The notes below the pieces were generated by a model. It saw only the letters and a list, made by a program, of their open reading frames with translations, did not search any database and was not told the origin of the DNA. Below are positions 50,611 through 63,532 of a stretch of 64,000 nt of DNA, in pieces; position 1 is the first letter of the stretch, and the number at the start of each line of letters is the position of its first letter. This stretch comes from Diploscapter coronatus. Lineage: Eukaryota; Nematoda; Chromadorea; Rhabditida; Rhabditidae. The position numbers were made by a program, and so were the translations under genes. The stretch covers positions 23,017,249 through 23,081,248 of the forward strand of contig OZ038423.1 of NCBI GenBank assembly GCA_964036155.1, read 5' to 3'.

Positions 50611-52102
50611 TTACAAAACCGATCGGGTGAACAATGCAATGGCTATGGCAATTAGGACGTTTGTTCCAAGTAATCCTGCCGTCTTGGAGCCGTACTTTTC
50701 TGGAATCAACATTTTTGGCTGGTCGGTCAATTTTTAAAACTCTAGAATTTTGAAACATATTTTACTGGAATGTTTTGGTAATTTTGGTTGGGGTATTTTT
50801 GGAATTAAAAAAATATATATACCGATCACACCGCACGCGATGCGTGCGCCTGCGGATCCGGTCTTGAGCGAGTCCTCGGTGCCCCCTTTGCCCAAATCGT
50901 CGGGCTTCTCGTGGACCACCACGGATCGACCGATGATCGAGAAATTCCCACTCAGAGAGGCAGTTGAGTCTAGGACGTTGATCGGAGTGGGACCAGATGC
51001 CTGAGTTTAAACATTTTTTCCCGGTATTTTCTTTTTAGCTTTAAAACCGTCTTCAAATTTTGTAAAGTTCCACAATTTTGTCGAATTTCGAAAAAGACTA
51101 TTTTTGATAGAAAAAAAAACTTGAAGATAATTGATCATTTTTTCAATAATCAGAGATGCTTATTACCGGCGTCTGAATATTGCCCAGATCCCCGATATGT
51201 CGGATCATATCGTTTGGTCCTCCGTGATTCATCTGCATCGGATTGTAGTGCGCTCCGGCTGCGGCGCAGCCCTGATCGGTTGAGCCGGTCTCGTGGATAT
51301 GGAATCCATGAATACCAGGGGACAGACCCGTCAAACTACCGTTAATCTAAAGTTGATCTTTCGAAATGAAATGGATTCCGAACTGGATCTCCCTGTAAAA
51401 CTCACCAAACTTGAAGGCTAGGGGGAGTGTAGGAAAAAGAAAAAATAACTAGTGAATTTTACAAACGATGTTCATAAATAGTAAATTGGTGAACTAAACA
51501 GGAGGCATTTGAATTGTTGGCTTACAGTAAGTCGCCCGTTATTTTCGATAAAGTATAGCTTCCCAATCGGCTCGTTAGCAACCCCACCAGATACTTTGTA
51601 AATTGTGGCCGTAGCGTGGGCTAAATTTTGATCATTTTATGGAAACCACCAGTTTGCTGTTGATTGTCGCTCAAATTTGTAACTTTTACTGGGGGAATTT
51701 TGAAGTCTCAACTTTTCTTATGAATTTTCGAGTTATATCGAGCAAAGATTTTATTTCTTCTTCTGATAATTCGCAATCACGCATTGCTAAACTCCTAACT
51801 TTATTTTCAATTTCAAAATTTTTAGCGTACTTGAGCTATTATTTTTTTCAAAACCGCTCGGAATTGTGGTTTATTGATTCAAGGTGCGAATGTTTTTCTT
51901 TGACGATTTTCCCTTTTCACCGGAATTCTGGTCTCCGGTCAACAAAACGACTTGCTACCGAGACATTTAGAAAACCTTTCGCCCTATGTGAAACATAGGG
52001 AGCGAAAAAACGGTTGGTATATTTTCCATAAGACTTACTTTCTTGAGCAAAAGCAAGTTTCGCTTGAACGACAAGCACGAAAAGTGCATTTAAAAGGAAC
52101 AT
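50611..52102 (-). CDS. sod-4: Extracellular Cu/Zn superoxide dismutase with C-terminal membrane anchor
   Basis: It converts superoxide to hydrogen peroxide and oxygen outside the cell or at its surface. Exons (5' to 3'): 52039-52102, 51526-51620, 51406-51417 (12-nt microexon), 51167-51346, 50823-51000, 50611-50699 (TAA). All phases join, giving 205 residues. Residues 1-20 form a signal peptide ([20 protein letters not shown]). Metal ligands are complete: H73, H75, bridging H90, H98, H107, D110, H147. The C84-C173 disulfide pair and active-site R170 are present. Motifs are GFHIHE, NHGGPND and [14 protein letters not shown]. The last exon encodes a hydrophobic tail ([20 protein letters not shown]) absent from cytosolic SOD, matching the membrane-bound form of SOD-4. 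If the last intron is retained, the frame instead runs about 30 polar residues past GVIG to a stop, giving a possible soluble isoform. Divergent from EXO1. Confidence 0.93.
51406..51417 (-). CDS. 12-nt microexon of the SOD gene
   Basis: Four codons (P S S L) sit between CCCCCTAG and GTGAGT. Upstream and downstream exons are both phase 0 here, and the four residues fill the loop before [11 protein letters not shown] as in related SODs. Skipping it would keep the frame. Confidence 0.75.
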
Positions 52103-52122
52103 TTTGTGGCAATTTTCGACTT

Positions 52123-52124
52123 CT
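52123..52124 (-). promoter_or_regulatory. Probable trans-splice acceptor of the SOD gene
   Basis: AATATTTTCAG on the minus strand lies 20 nt upstream of the ATG at 52102, with no coding exon before it. Confidence 0.45.
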
Positions 52125-53077
52125 GAAAATATTGAAATTTTTAAAATTTAGAAAATCGAAAAATCTGGTTAAATCTGAAATTTTCACGAACGCTAAAGTA
52201 TTTGACTTGAGAGATCTGGAATCGAAAAATCAGGAAAAATCTCTAATTTCTTGTTCGGATGGATAGAAATTTCGAGATAGAGCACGATTTTTCAAGAGAA
52301 ATGAGATCTTTATATACCTAGGGTAAATAGGTAAATTGACAGAAAGGGGAGTGAGTTAGGTTGGCTTTATTGAAACAAGACCGGGATATGATTCAATTAC
52401 TTGAACAAAATATGCTAAAATTGTGTTTTTCTTGAAAAAAATAAGAAAAGTGAGATAATATTGGAGGAAATGAGAAAAGGAGAGTATGGGAAAAGAGCAA
52501 CATGAGAGACTCACGACATCAAAGATGAAAGAATACAAACAAAGAAAGATCGGGTAAATTGGAGAGACAGAAAGAAAGAGACAATCTTATGCTTTTGAAT
52601 AATTTGTTGACCTTTTACCTATCCGATTTCGTTTTTCGGCCAATTACTGAAATTTCTTGAATATTCATTTTTCAAATCTTTTCCTCCTTCACGTCCTTAT
52701 GTTTTTCATGGTTGAGCCTTAGCTCTATCCATCTGAAACCTTGTTGCGGAGTTGTGCATCGTTCTCAATCGTGCAAATGTTGACCGTCGTTCTGGCAATT
52801 GAGCGTGATTATTGCTCATTCATTTGCTTCAATGTCCTTTCTTCGGAAATAAATGTAGGACGTTTCGAAAGGATCAAGTTCATAAGTTCGCGCCTTTTCT
52901 AAAAATCGCCATCTTTTGTATTTCTCTGACTTCGGTATTTCGTACTCATCGTTTACTCATAATTTTCAAAAATTCAAAATTGACAATGGTAAAATTTTTA
53001 GGAAGTGTCGGATTTGGATAGCGGGCAGGAAGGCGGAAAGACCACCTGTACGGGAAGACGGGTAAAAAGCCGAACGC
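52125..53077. other. Divergent promoter region between SOD and EXO1
   Basis: It contains AT-rich DNA, then a purine-rich block at about 52400-52590 and a pyrimidine-rich stretch at 52665-52700. An acceptor-like TTTTTAG at 52995-53001 lies 76 nt before the EXO1 ATG and may be a trans-splice site. Confidence 0.45.
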
Positions 53078-56000
53078 ATGGGAATCCAAGGTCTTTTGCC
53101 GTTTGTCAAAAAGGCTTGTAGGGAGGTGAGAATTTGAAAAATTTTCATTTTTTAATAGAAGGTCAAATTTCTGCGAGAATTATTTCAAAAGAAAGTTCAT
53201 TTTTCTTTATTTTGTTAAAGTATACTGAAAATGGGTAGATTTCAATATTTTTGGAAAAAAACTTTTAAATTTTCAAATTGATCAAAAAAGTCAAAAACTT
53301 GCAAATATACTAATTTGAAACTTTAGGGCGACATTCGCGAGTTTCGCGGCCACAGCATCGCTGTGGACGTGAGCTGCCTGCTGCACAAGGGCATCTATGC
53401 CTGCGCAGACAAGGTCGTTTCCGGCCAGGATACTAAAATGTAGGCATTTTCTTAATTCTTACAGCTAGGTTATAAAATATTTGAACAAGAGAGTGTCAAT
53501 ATGCACCTTACTGTATCTGCTCTATCACCTAATTAAAGCTTGTTAAAAATCCAAATTTAGCCACATCAACTATGTGAAGAAGTACGTAGATACCCTACTG
53601 GCCCTGCAATGCCACGTGATTCTCGTTTTCGATGGAAGACCGCTTGAGGCGAAGAAACAAACCAACAGCGGCAGACATGAACAGAGAAAGAGCAACCTGG
53701 ATCAGGCAAAGTGAGATTTTCAAAAACTACAATGAAACAAATGGAAAGAGGGTGATATTTCTGCCTCTGCCCATATTTGACCATGACGATAGTAAGAGAG
53801 TGGTCTCACACTTTGATATCATATAGATCATAGCGAATGCAAATAACAGAGCCGTTATGTTGACCATTATCATTTTATGTTTTTCAAGACTCTTGGAGGA
53901 AAAATAGATTCTCAAGAAGGGTAACAATCTCTAAATTTAGAAAACTTTAGAAAGGAAATTACACGGAAAATGTTTCGTCAAGAAAGATAATAACTTTTTA
54001 AAAAATTATGATGTAATAGGAAGTGATGAAGTGTCAAAATGATGAAATAGTATTGTCGATTTGCAGAGTTATGCCGGTGTTTCCGGAGAAAAAAATTGTG
54101 TGAGAAACTTTTTCTAGTCTAGAAAAATATGAACTTTAGAAAAATTATTCAGTTAAAAACGATGAAACGATTTATTGCAGAATTCTGATGGCGAAAGGAC
54201 AAAAGGGAGAGGCCTATGCGAAGCTGCAGAGGGCCGCTTCGATCACGGGCAAAATCGTCGAGAGCACCATCGAGGTATTCTTTTGATTGAATAGAGAAAA
54301 AAATCAATGCAAGGAAAATGGCATGTTCGCGGAATTATACAAAGGAAACAATGAAAATAATCGAGCAGGCATGATTTTTGGTTAGTTTTGACGTTCATTG
54401 ATAAATCAAATGGCTCTCAGTTATTTATCGTTTTTTATTATGAAAACGTAGCCGAAGATCCCTATGAAAAAATCGAATTTTGTAAGGTTTTGTAGAGATT
54501 TGTAAAATTCGGAAGCATATCCGAGATAAATCTTTTCAAACATGAATTGTAGTACATGAAAAAAAGTCTATGGAAAACGAGTTAATTAAAAATAAAATAG
54601 ACCTTGCAGATTGGTTTTGAAATGATGTGAATAGTTGCATTGGGAGAATTGAGTTTCGAAATTTGGATGAGAGAACAAATGAAGGATTATGAAAATAGAC
54701 CGATATAAACATCCACACCTCTTTTCTGCTATCTATTTCCCTTTTAGCGAGTTCGGCAGAAACGATGAATAGAAAGAGGAAACATGTTTACGAGTTGTTT
54801 TGAGAATATCGTGAATCACGACGATTTTGATCTTCGACGCCATAATTTGCAAAACATGCGAATTTTGGAAGTCAACAAAATAATTGAATATTTCTAGTGA
54901 ATTTGGAAAACGGACTATTTTGGAACGAAAGATTCATAAATTGTTATTCTAGAATTTTCACAAGAAAGTATAAATAGGGAGAAAGATCAACAAAAAGGGT
55001 ATTCTTAAAAAACGAAAATTCAGGCTTTTCGCGTCTACAAAAATGTCGATGTGATTGTTGCCCCGTACGAGTCGGATGCACAGCTGGCATTTCTGACGAG
55101 GGAAAAATTGGCAGACGCGGTCATCACTGAAGACTCGGATCTGATCGTGTTCGGATGCGAGAGGGTCGGTTTGAAATTTCTAGCAAATTTGAAGACGGCT
55201 CATATTCAATGCAAGACTAATTACGATTTTTTTCTAACGTTACTTTTAGAATTTTGAAAATTATGATAATTAAGATTAGAATTTGGCATTGATAAATTAT
55301 CGAGATTTTTAAATGAATTTATCGCAGATCATCTTCAAATGGGTTGTCTCGTCGAATTGCATGGAAAAGAACGTGCCGTGCACGATTTACGAGAAGGAGA
55401 AATTGGCGTCGTGCTTCACTGGTGTGAGCCACCAACTCGCCACCAAATTCGATTTCGCCAAATTCCGAAGAATCTGCATTCTTTCTGGATGCGATTATCT
55501 CCAGGTAAGATTTTTAAAGCATATTAGACGGTCTTGTTTTTGTTGCTTTAACAGTGATTCCAGGGATAAAGAAGAATGTAAAAGGATTTAGAAAGTTGTT
55601 AGGCCAGGCGATTTTGATTTCTTATACCTTATCATTGGGTTAGAGATATCGCGAAATTTTTGATGGATAGAATTTTTCTAGATAAGGCAGGGGATTTTTA
55701 TTCATATGCTTTTTCATTTAGAGATGATCAAATTTTTGTTGGATTTGGAAGAAAAACGTTAGATAAGACAAGTTGTATGTTTTCATCCATGTCATTTACC
55801 ATCGTTTGATGATTTGATGTAACAATTCGATAGCCAGTAAAATAGCAACAGCAGTTGATTATGTTCAAGATTGATTGAAGCTCATTCAGGATGGCTTGAA
55901 GGGAGTCGGACTCACGAAGGCGGTCACTTTCTTCACCAAGGTCGATGATAAGGATATCAGGACGGTAAGATTTATCCATTTTATCATCAAAAATCTATTT

Positions 56001-58570
56001 ATTGTTAAACCTTCAACTTGTTATTTGAAATTGAAACTAATCATAATCATTACATTCAAAAAATGCTTAAGTTCTTATATTAGATTTTGAAGTAGTAGAA
56101 GGCAAAAGTCGACTTTTAAATTTATTAGACGTTTTTACGTTTTCATTTTCTTGAACCTATTAAATTTAATATTTTTTCAGGCGTTCAAACGTATCGGTAT
56201 GATTTTGCGAAAGCAGATTCAGGTTTCCGAGCGATTCGTCGACAGTTTCATCAAAGCCGAGCAGACTTTTGCTCACCAGGTCGGGGATTTAAAAATATCG
56301 CTTAGTCTCTTCATTTCCAATCCGATTTCTTATAAAACTTCATAATTTGAAAAGTCATAAATTACACAAAAAAACGATATGAAAATTACGTCATAACATA
56401 TGGCTGGTTGAAATTCAAAAGATTTCACTGCTCTAAATTCGATACTGAACTTTTGAAAATCTCAATTCCTGTTAAACAGGCCAAATGATTTTTCGAAAGT
56501 TGATTTTTGCAGGTAGTTTTCGATCCCCGTCAACGCTGCCAACGTCCTCTGAATCCCTACCCGAAGCTCGAACACTCCGCCTCCCAACCCGCTCAGAAAA
56601 CCACTCAAACCAATGTGCCTTTTGATGCAAGTCTTTCTTTTTCACTTTCTTGAAATTTTGTTTCGGTCTTAGATAAAGTCATAATCGGTAACATATTGAA
56701 ACTAATGAGTTTGAAGATCTTATGTTAAAAAAGTGAAACGTAGGTAGGAAATTTTATGAAAACTCGTATTTTTAAGATAGAGTCATAGTTAGGAAATCGC
56801 ATTGAAAATAATGATTTAGCACTTTTATGAGGGATAAATGAAATAGCCGACCCCACCCAGTGGGAATAATAAGGCTAGGAAGAAAAAAAAAAAAATGAGG
56901 GATAAATGAAACTTGTGAATTGCATTTTGTGAACATTTTTAAGTTATAATAATAAGTAAAGGACATTGGATATTTAAAATTAGTACTTCTTATTTATAAA
57001 AGGTGAAACAGATTACGAAATGAAAATTTCAATTTCAGCCCTTTATCTCCCAGCCCCCTAGTTCCTCTGCTGAGTTTGGCTTCGCTGGCGAGGTTCTCTC
57101 GACTCTTCTCTCCACTCGACTGGCCCTCGGCAATTCGGTAATCTTTTCCTGATTTTGTTTGGAGACTTCAAAATTGAGACATTTTTGCCTTCCGATAAAA
57201 TTTAAACACTTATACGAAATGGTGTGGATGAAGAATAAAGAATATTTGAATTTTCAACAAAAAAGCCGTAAAATATTCTTTAAAAACATAAGAAGGTAGA
57301 TAGAAAGACGTGAATATTGAATACTGAATAAGCTAGTTAAGGAAGAACATTTTTATTTGACAATTCGAAAATCTCATTTCAAAATGTCGAAGCTATGATT
57401 GAGTAGGAATAGCGTCTTCTTTCCACTTTTCCCATATTATTTGCTTTCTCGATTAAAAACCAAGCCTTTTTCATTTATCTTCCAATTAAATTTTTCATTT
57501 TTCCAGTCCCTATTTTCAGATTGAGAAATCAGCGATCCACGACAAGTTCTTCCTGCCCAAGGAAATACCCGACTGGTCGATTTGGTAAGGATTTAATATT
57601 TACGGTACATTTGCGCAAGGAGCGACAATTACTGGTCTATTGACAAAATCACGAAAATTTTCGGTTTCTTGATTACATTGTAGCGGTTCAAGAAGATTGA
57701 AACCGTTAACATTAGCAGAAATACAAAAAGCGGAGCCACTATCCAAATAGATGTAAAACCCACTATTCCATACCAAAGGATCGCAATACATCGTTTGCGC
57801 GCAAGGCGTGCCCGCAGTTCTAGAGGGCATTTGAGTCCGACTCGAAGAATATACAAGGGGTGGGTCTCGGGTGAAATTTACGTTATGATTTCATCACGGA
57901 CGGAGAAGATTTTTGAAAACTCCAGGCTAGAGATACAAACATTTGAAGGAAATATTATAGGGGGTAGGTCGCACGACCATCCTGACCTAAATCCTCCCTA
58001 GATCTGTCATTCCTCTTAACAAAGTAATCCCAGCCGAGATTTGACAGTATCTAATAATATCTGTCTTTCAGGTCGGACAAATTCGAGTCTGGCGCAACCC
58101 GCTTCAAGGCCAAACAGGACGCAGATAGAAAGGCGGCCACGCAGTGCGGTGCTTTCGTGGTATGTTCACGTCTTCACGTCGATTACCTAATTTTTATTTA
58201 TAAACTGATGAAATGGATATCAGAATTATCAGTCCAAGATGACCTTTAGATATAATTGTCTTTCAAGTTGAGGATTTTCAATTAATTGAATTTTTCTTCA
58301 AAAATCATGAAGTACGTTTCAAAAAAATCATCGACTGTAATTTTTCGATAATAAAGTGGTAGAATCGAAGTTTTTGAATTGGTAAAGAGGGAAAACGTGT
58401 GAGAATTTGAATTTCAGCTGGATCCCCCGGACGCGAAGCGAGTGAAGAAGCGCAAGATTCTGGTTGACCCGATCGACGGAGAGGGGGAGGGGATCGAGAG
58501 CAAACGGATCAGTCTCATTGCGGAACAGGGCAACGATGAAAATGACTTACAGGTTATTACTCTTGACTAA
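53078..58570 (+). CDS. exo-1: Exonuclease 1 (5' flap/5'-3' nuclease, FEN superfamily)
   Basis: Nuclear 5'-3' exonuclease of mismatch repair and double-strand-break end resection. Exons: 53078-53125, 53327-53439, 53561-53710, 54181-54274, 55024-55164, 55328-55504, 55890-55964, 56181-56279, 56513-56614, 57039-57137, 57520-57584, 58072-58159, 58418-58570 (TAA). All phases join, giving 467 residues. It starts MGIQGLLPF as the family does. Two-metal residues are in place: D30 (AVDVSCLLHKG), D78 (VFDGRP), E151 and D153 (PYESDAQLAFL), D172 and D174 (TEDSDLIVFG), D238 (LSGCDYL). The helix-two-turn-helix LKGVGLTKA follows, and FAGEV...LALGN matches the EXO1 region after the nuclease core. KRVKKRK near the end is a likely nuclear signal. 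The protein is short: the long C-terminus that binds mismatch-repair factors in other animals is missing or lies in unrecognised exons, and the donor of exon 56513-56614 is weak. Confidence 0.92.
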
Positions 58571-59916
58571 CTTCTCTAAGACAATGATGAAGGATAGGAA
58601 AGGAAAATGGATGGGATATTTTAAGGAAATGTTTAAATATCCCAATCGTTTTTTCAGAATATTGTTTTCAGTTTTCGAGATTTTTAATCTAAAAGATCTA
58701 AACGACGTTATTCTTGGGCATTTTGAGAAAATTTCGAGAGAACGGAGCATAGAATTTTCTATATATGGCTTGGATTTTATTTGAATCCTATGCATCGTTT
58801 TTTCCAAATTTCAAGTTTTAAACTCATGGAGAACGGTGAACTCGAATGTAAACCATCAACTATCAGGCTGCGAGTACTTGTTTCAGAAGTGATTACTTTT
58901 CTACTGAGTTATCCCGTTTCTTGTTATGAAAAAGTATTCACTGTTGGAGCTAAGTACTCAAGCAAGTAAATTATCAATGCTTGTCAAATCTTTATGGGTA
59001 GAATTTATGAATCCTCAGAAAATCAATCTTATTTTGTGAAACAATGCGGTATCGAGTAACATAAAGTTTTTTAAAAAATTCTTTATTTAAAAAAAATCAA
59101 CAAACCCAATCACCAAAACAGATCGAAAGAGGTGTGCAATAAATACCTGAGCATTGAAAAATTAAACTTGCCGTATTTTTAAAATTTTCGACCTGGATCT
59201 GATGAAAAATTTCAAGAAAAATACGGTAACTCATTTTTCAATAGCTTACTTTAAGTTAAGAAGATAACAATTAGAAATAAATAAGCAGAGATATGATTCT
59301 TGAAAAATTCATCCACTTTATTATCACCACTCGGCTTTCAAAATGGATGAGCTGAATTTTCAAAAAAAAAATCAAACAAGTGTAAAGCCTGATATGGTTT
59401 ACTCATCTAGGTAAAAAATGATGGCTGCGTAAATTTTCTTTTCCACACGCTACTTCTCGCTTTTTTTACTTTTCCCGTTTTGGAAGTTTACGCAGCCAAA
59501 ATGATATTTTTGGCGTATCGAACAGTGAAAATCTATAGAATAATCACAGAAAGAAGAAAAGTCACAATTGTTCCATGAGTAAAAACGACGAGATATTGCA
59601 CGAATTTATAGATACCGTAATCTGGATCAAACATTGAAAGAAAGGATTTTTCAAAATTTTGATCAGACTTGTATGATAGGATTTTGGAAAAGTAATGGCA
59701 TAACGACGGGATAATTGAAAGATATTCTGAGCGATAATTCGTAAAAGTAGTCACTTTGAGCGAAATAGTGTGTGGAAACGATTTTCTCGTCAATGTTATT
59801 TCGTCAAAGACGGCTACTTTTCAAATTACTCTGAACGGTAAGATAGTTTCATCATAAATAGACTTGGGTGTACGTCGTTAGATCGTTACTTCTCGAAAAT
59901 AGCAATGAAAACTAAC
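58571..59916. other. Convergent 3' region of EXO1 and the HUT-1-type carrier
   Basis: AATAAA occurs on the plus strand at 59138-59143 (EXO1) and on the minus strand at 59317-59322 (carrier), so the two 3' ends need not overlap. No exon-like segment was recognised. Confidence 0.45.
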
Positions 59917-62530
59917 CTAGCTAATGTGTGAGTGCCTCTGAGGTGGTTTATTCTGAGCAGGTGGCTTGACTTTACTGTAGTAGGCGTCAAGCAGCAGCCC
60001 GGTGAACACGACTACAGTGCCGTAGATCTGACGCTCTGTCAAGGGGTGGTTCATGAAGATTATCTAAAAATTAGTAGGTAAACTTTAGAATTTTATAATC
60101 ATCCGATTAAGAACTATTAGAACAGTAGCAAGTGGAAATGCTTAAAATATCCTTGAAACCTATCAAAATGTTAAAGAAACTAACAAAAATTAGAAATTTT
60201 CAATGAGAATTAAAAATTTTTTTATACAAGTGATCAAAAAATAAATTACCAATTGTTTGATGAAACCTATAAAGACTAACCGAAATAATGATAGTGAAGA
60301 GTTTCCGCGTAGTGGTAATGATCGAGCACGTCAGTGGCGAGAACTCTGCTATCGTTTTGAAGATGAAATACTGAAATTTTTTTCATTTTTTCACAATTTT
60401 GCGTTTCCCGAATTTTTCATAGCTATTTCCTTTTCAAAGTCGAAAATTTCATCCGTTGTCTGACTTCCTAGGTTGATTCTTTTTTTTATAAAAATTATTT
60501 AACTTCCAAATTCTGAAATTTTCAAGAAGTAGGATCTACTCAACAAACTTCCTCATTAAAACGGGTCAACTTTGCAAAAATCACTTTTTTTCTCCTAAAA
60601 TGGAAAATGTAATTATACCTGTCCTCCACAACTGGAAACGGCTAGAATGGCCATATCAGATAAAACCATCGGGTGTCGGTAGACGAATCCAATGAAATCC
60701 ATAAGCTCTCCGGTTAGAAGAAGTCTAAAACCAGAGAAAATGTACATTTTTAAAATTTCGGTATTTTGAATTAATTAAAGAAAGAATTTCACTAACTTTG
60801 CTTCATTTTTCAAATCAGATTTCTGAAAATAACAACAAATTACCCGACGGTAAGGTAGAAAGTCGAATAGAGGTTCATGTAGTACATCATGGTCTGACCG
60901 GTGCGGTGGTACTTCTTGTTGATCCGGTCTTGAATCGATGTAGTAGTGCCGTCCAGAACCAAGGAGGCTAGCTAAAAATAAAGATGCACTTTTTTTAAAA
61001 TCAAAACTTTCAGAAGACTGTTTGATTTTTTTTCCAAAATAAAAAAAATAGATTTTTAGAACTAAAGAACACATTTTACCAACAAAAATTCCCCGATTCC
61101 GAGTTGCTGTTGAGTTTGATCGCCTTTCTTTTCCTTGTACAAAAACAGCATCACTCCGACGACGATCATTACAACGAAAAAGTACTTCTTCCACTCGTAC
61201 TTTTTGTGCGCGAAAAGCACACCGAAAATAATGACTGGAATCGGCTTGCACGATTTCGCCAAAACCTGAATTTGATATTTTTTAGGAGAAACTATCCAAT
61301 ATTTTAGTATGTTTCAAGGATATGCTAAAGCAGTGCTAGTTTTCGAGATTTTGGTAGTAACTAGTCGGACGAAATAAGAAAATATCGAGGATGTTTTAGA
61401 AATAAGCTATAGCAAAGGTCTCCGTACCTGAGTCGGATAGGGTAAATATTGAAGAGCCTGATTACTGGTGATCATCGCAAGGAGGTAACTGGCAGAGCAG
61501 ACCATGTACATTCTAAAACACACGAAAAATACTTATTGGAAAACTAATTCAGTTCAAACCCAGTAATTTTTTAAAATTAAGATTTTAATCGAGCTGGTAT
61601 TGATTTTTAAAATCTAGATCAGCTTTCCAAAACTGAATTATGTTTCTTACAAATTTCGTTTCCCATTTTTGTTCACTTTCAACATTTGATGAATTTAAAA
61701 AAAATAAACACAAGAACAAATCTCACGGTTTGGGCACATTATCCCTCGCAGTTTTGGACATCGTGGCCCAAGCGACTACCGTATTCGCGACGCACATGAA
61801 GAACACGAGTGCTTGAGTGTACGTAAACTTCTCACCGCCATCGTACTTGCCTTGAGTGCTGAAAATTACTTTCTTTTTTTTTTTAGAAAAAAGCGATTCT
61901 TAAATTTTTTTTAAATTTTACGGAGTTTCTTGCAAAAATCAAGATGATGCGATAGAAAAGCTAGCATTTTAAGCGGATTTTTTAAAATGCATTCTATCAC
62001 CATTTTTAGATGTTTCCTCTGCAAAAATCATGATTAAGCGAATGAAAACTTTACTATTCTGAGTGTTATGTTTTTTCTTGTTTAAAAACTAGAAAAACTC
62101 ACATTCGTTCCTGCTGAATTCCGAATAGGAAATAGAAGACCAAAATTCCGCCGGCGCATAGCGCAAAGTGAAAAGTTTCCTGCGCCAAAGTCCTAGCGTT
62201 CAAATGGTGGTTCACGTCGTCGTGGATCTAAATTGTATTTTTTGATCTTTGAAAAAAGAAACATTTTCTGACTGATATTCTTGGAACGAACCCAGAGACA
62301 AAGCCTCGAAAACCTATTCGTAGAAAAAGCATCTATTCTCGGGTTTCACGGAGAATTGTAAAATTTTCGAGGCAAAATTCAGACAGCTCATCTCTTGAGA
62401 GTGGTAATTTTTATCCATCTGACAATAATTACCATTTAGTGAAAACTCATTTTTCGTAAAGCGAAATTTTAAATCCTACCGCCGCCTTGTTTTTGCCCGT
62501 AACATCCTCATCGCCAGACCCGACCACCAT
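59917..62530 (-). CDS. hut-1: SLC35B1/HUT-1-type ER nucleotide(-sugar) transporter
   Basis: Multi-pass carrier of the nucleotide-sugar transporter superfamily. SLC35B1/HUT1 members act in the ER membrane, described as UDP-galactose transport or ATP/ADP exchange needed for ER homeostasis. Exons (5' to 3'): 62480-62530, 62103-62227, 61727-61858, 61428-61512, 61080-61265, 60844-60971, 60619-60724, 60281-60370, 59917-60063 (TAG). All phases join, giving 349 residues, close to the family's usual length. Signatures are LQYLPYPTQ followed by [28 protein letters not shown], and [16 protein letters not shown]. About ten hydrophobic helices are visible. The start is the only in-frame ATG and lies 5 nt after a TTGCAG acceptor (62536-62537), suggesting trans-splicing. 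The C-terminus ends HSHIS, without the di-lysine ER signal of the human protein. Confidence 0.93.
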
Positions 62531-63504
62531 TCAATCTGCAATCAGGCTAATTAGCGAGCTAATTGGGATAATTCAATAATTAATTGGAGGTAGTTGACGA
62601 AAATATAATTAGCGTAAAAAGGAAAAGCTAGAAATTATCTGGCTGTGTTAGTGACACGTAGACATTTCCGCAATGCGTATTTCGCTCCCTCCCACTTTGC
62701 AAAATGAATCGGTTTCCGTTTTTGTTTTCTTTTGAAAATGGCCGCTTTTTCTTCGTTTTTTTGTTTTCGTGGTTGAAATCTGTCTTGACACGTTCCAAAA
62801 GAACGCTTCTTGTTTGAGGCGGTGAATTTCGGACGGCGACTGCTGATTACGAGATTTTTTTTTCAAATTTTACTGGGAAAGCTTGCTTTTAAATGGTTGA
62901 TTTATTATTTTTTCTAACACTTGTTTTTTTCGTAAGAACCTAGTATTCTAAAATTTTCCGGAATTTATCAAATGTTTCCAGATTTGTTACGATGCGTTTC
63001 AAAACGACTCTGGTTCGTTGATGAAAATTCTCAGTGATTTTCCCTCAAATTTTACGATTTTCGAAAGTTTCTTGAGTTTTCTGCAAGTGGTTGCAAATTC
63101 CCGCGGTTTGGTAGGATCTGTCTTGATTCATCGAATTGAATTTCATTATTTTGGTGGTTTTGGGTCAAAACGATAAAAGTGGAATTCGGATAGAGACTAG
63201 GAAAAATGAGATAAGGAGAGAAGCCAAGAAAATTATAGACAAGAGGATAAACGGAGATTTTAGAGAAGTAAAGGAAAAGGATTTGCATTTTCTGTGTAGA
63301 ACGGTGGAAATAGTTCGGAAAATCGGAGATTTTTGGAAATATCATCGATTTTTGAGAGGTTCCAGAGAAAGTCAAGCCGTCGAAATATTACGGAAAGATT
63401 AGATAGTTTAGGAAAAATATGGATTTGAGAAATAGCGTGGATTTTTGAGAAGTGGCAGAGAAGAAGATCCTTATCTCATAAAGGGATAACCGTTTTGTGT
63501 ACGG

Positions 63505-63518
63505 CGCGCATATGCGCG
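63505..63518. repeat. Perfect 14-bp palindrome
   Basis: CGCGCATATGCGCG reads the same on both strands. It is GC-rich in an otherwise AT-rich region, 15 bp from the foldback repeat. Confidence 0.7.
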
Positions 63519-63532
63519 AAAATATGCACGAG

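Noticed and set aside
48425..52102. Operon of SOD and the Cys-rich gene
   Set aside because: They are co-directional, but 804 bp separates stop and start and each may have its own poly(A) signal; nematode operons usually have much shorter gaps.
60775..61251. 158-codon ORF on the minus strand
   Set aside because: It is an off-frame shadow across two exons of the HUT-1-type gene and their intron; the correct frame carries the carrier motifs.
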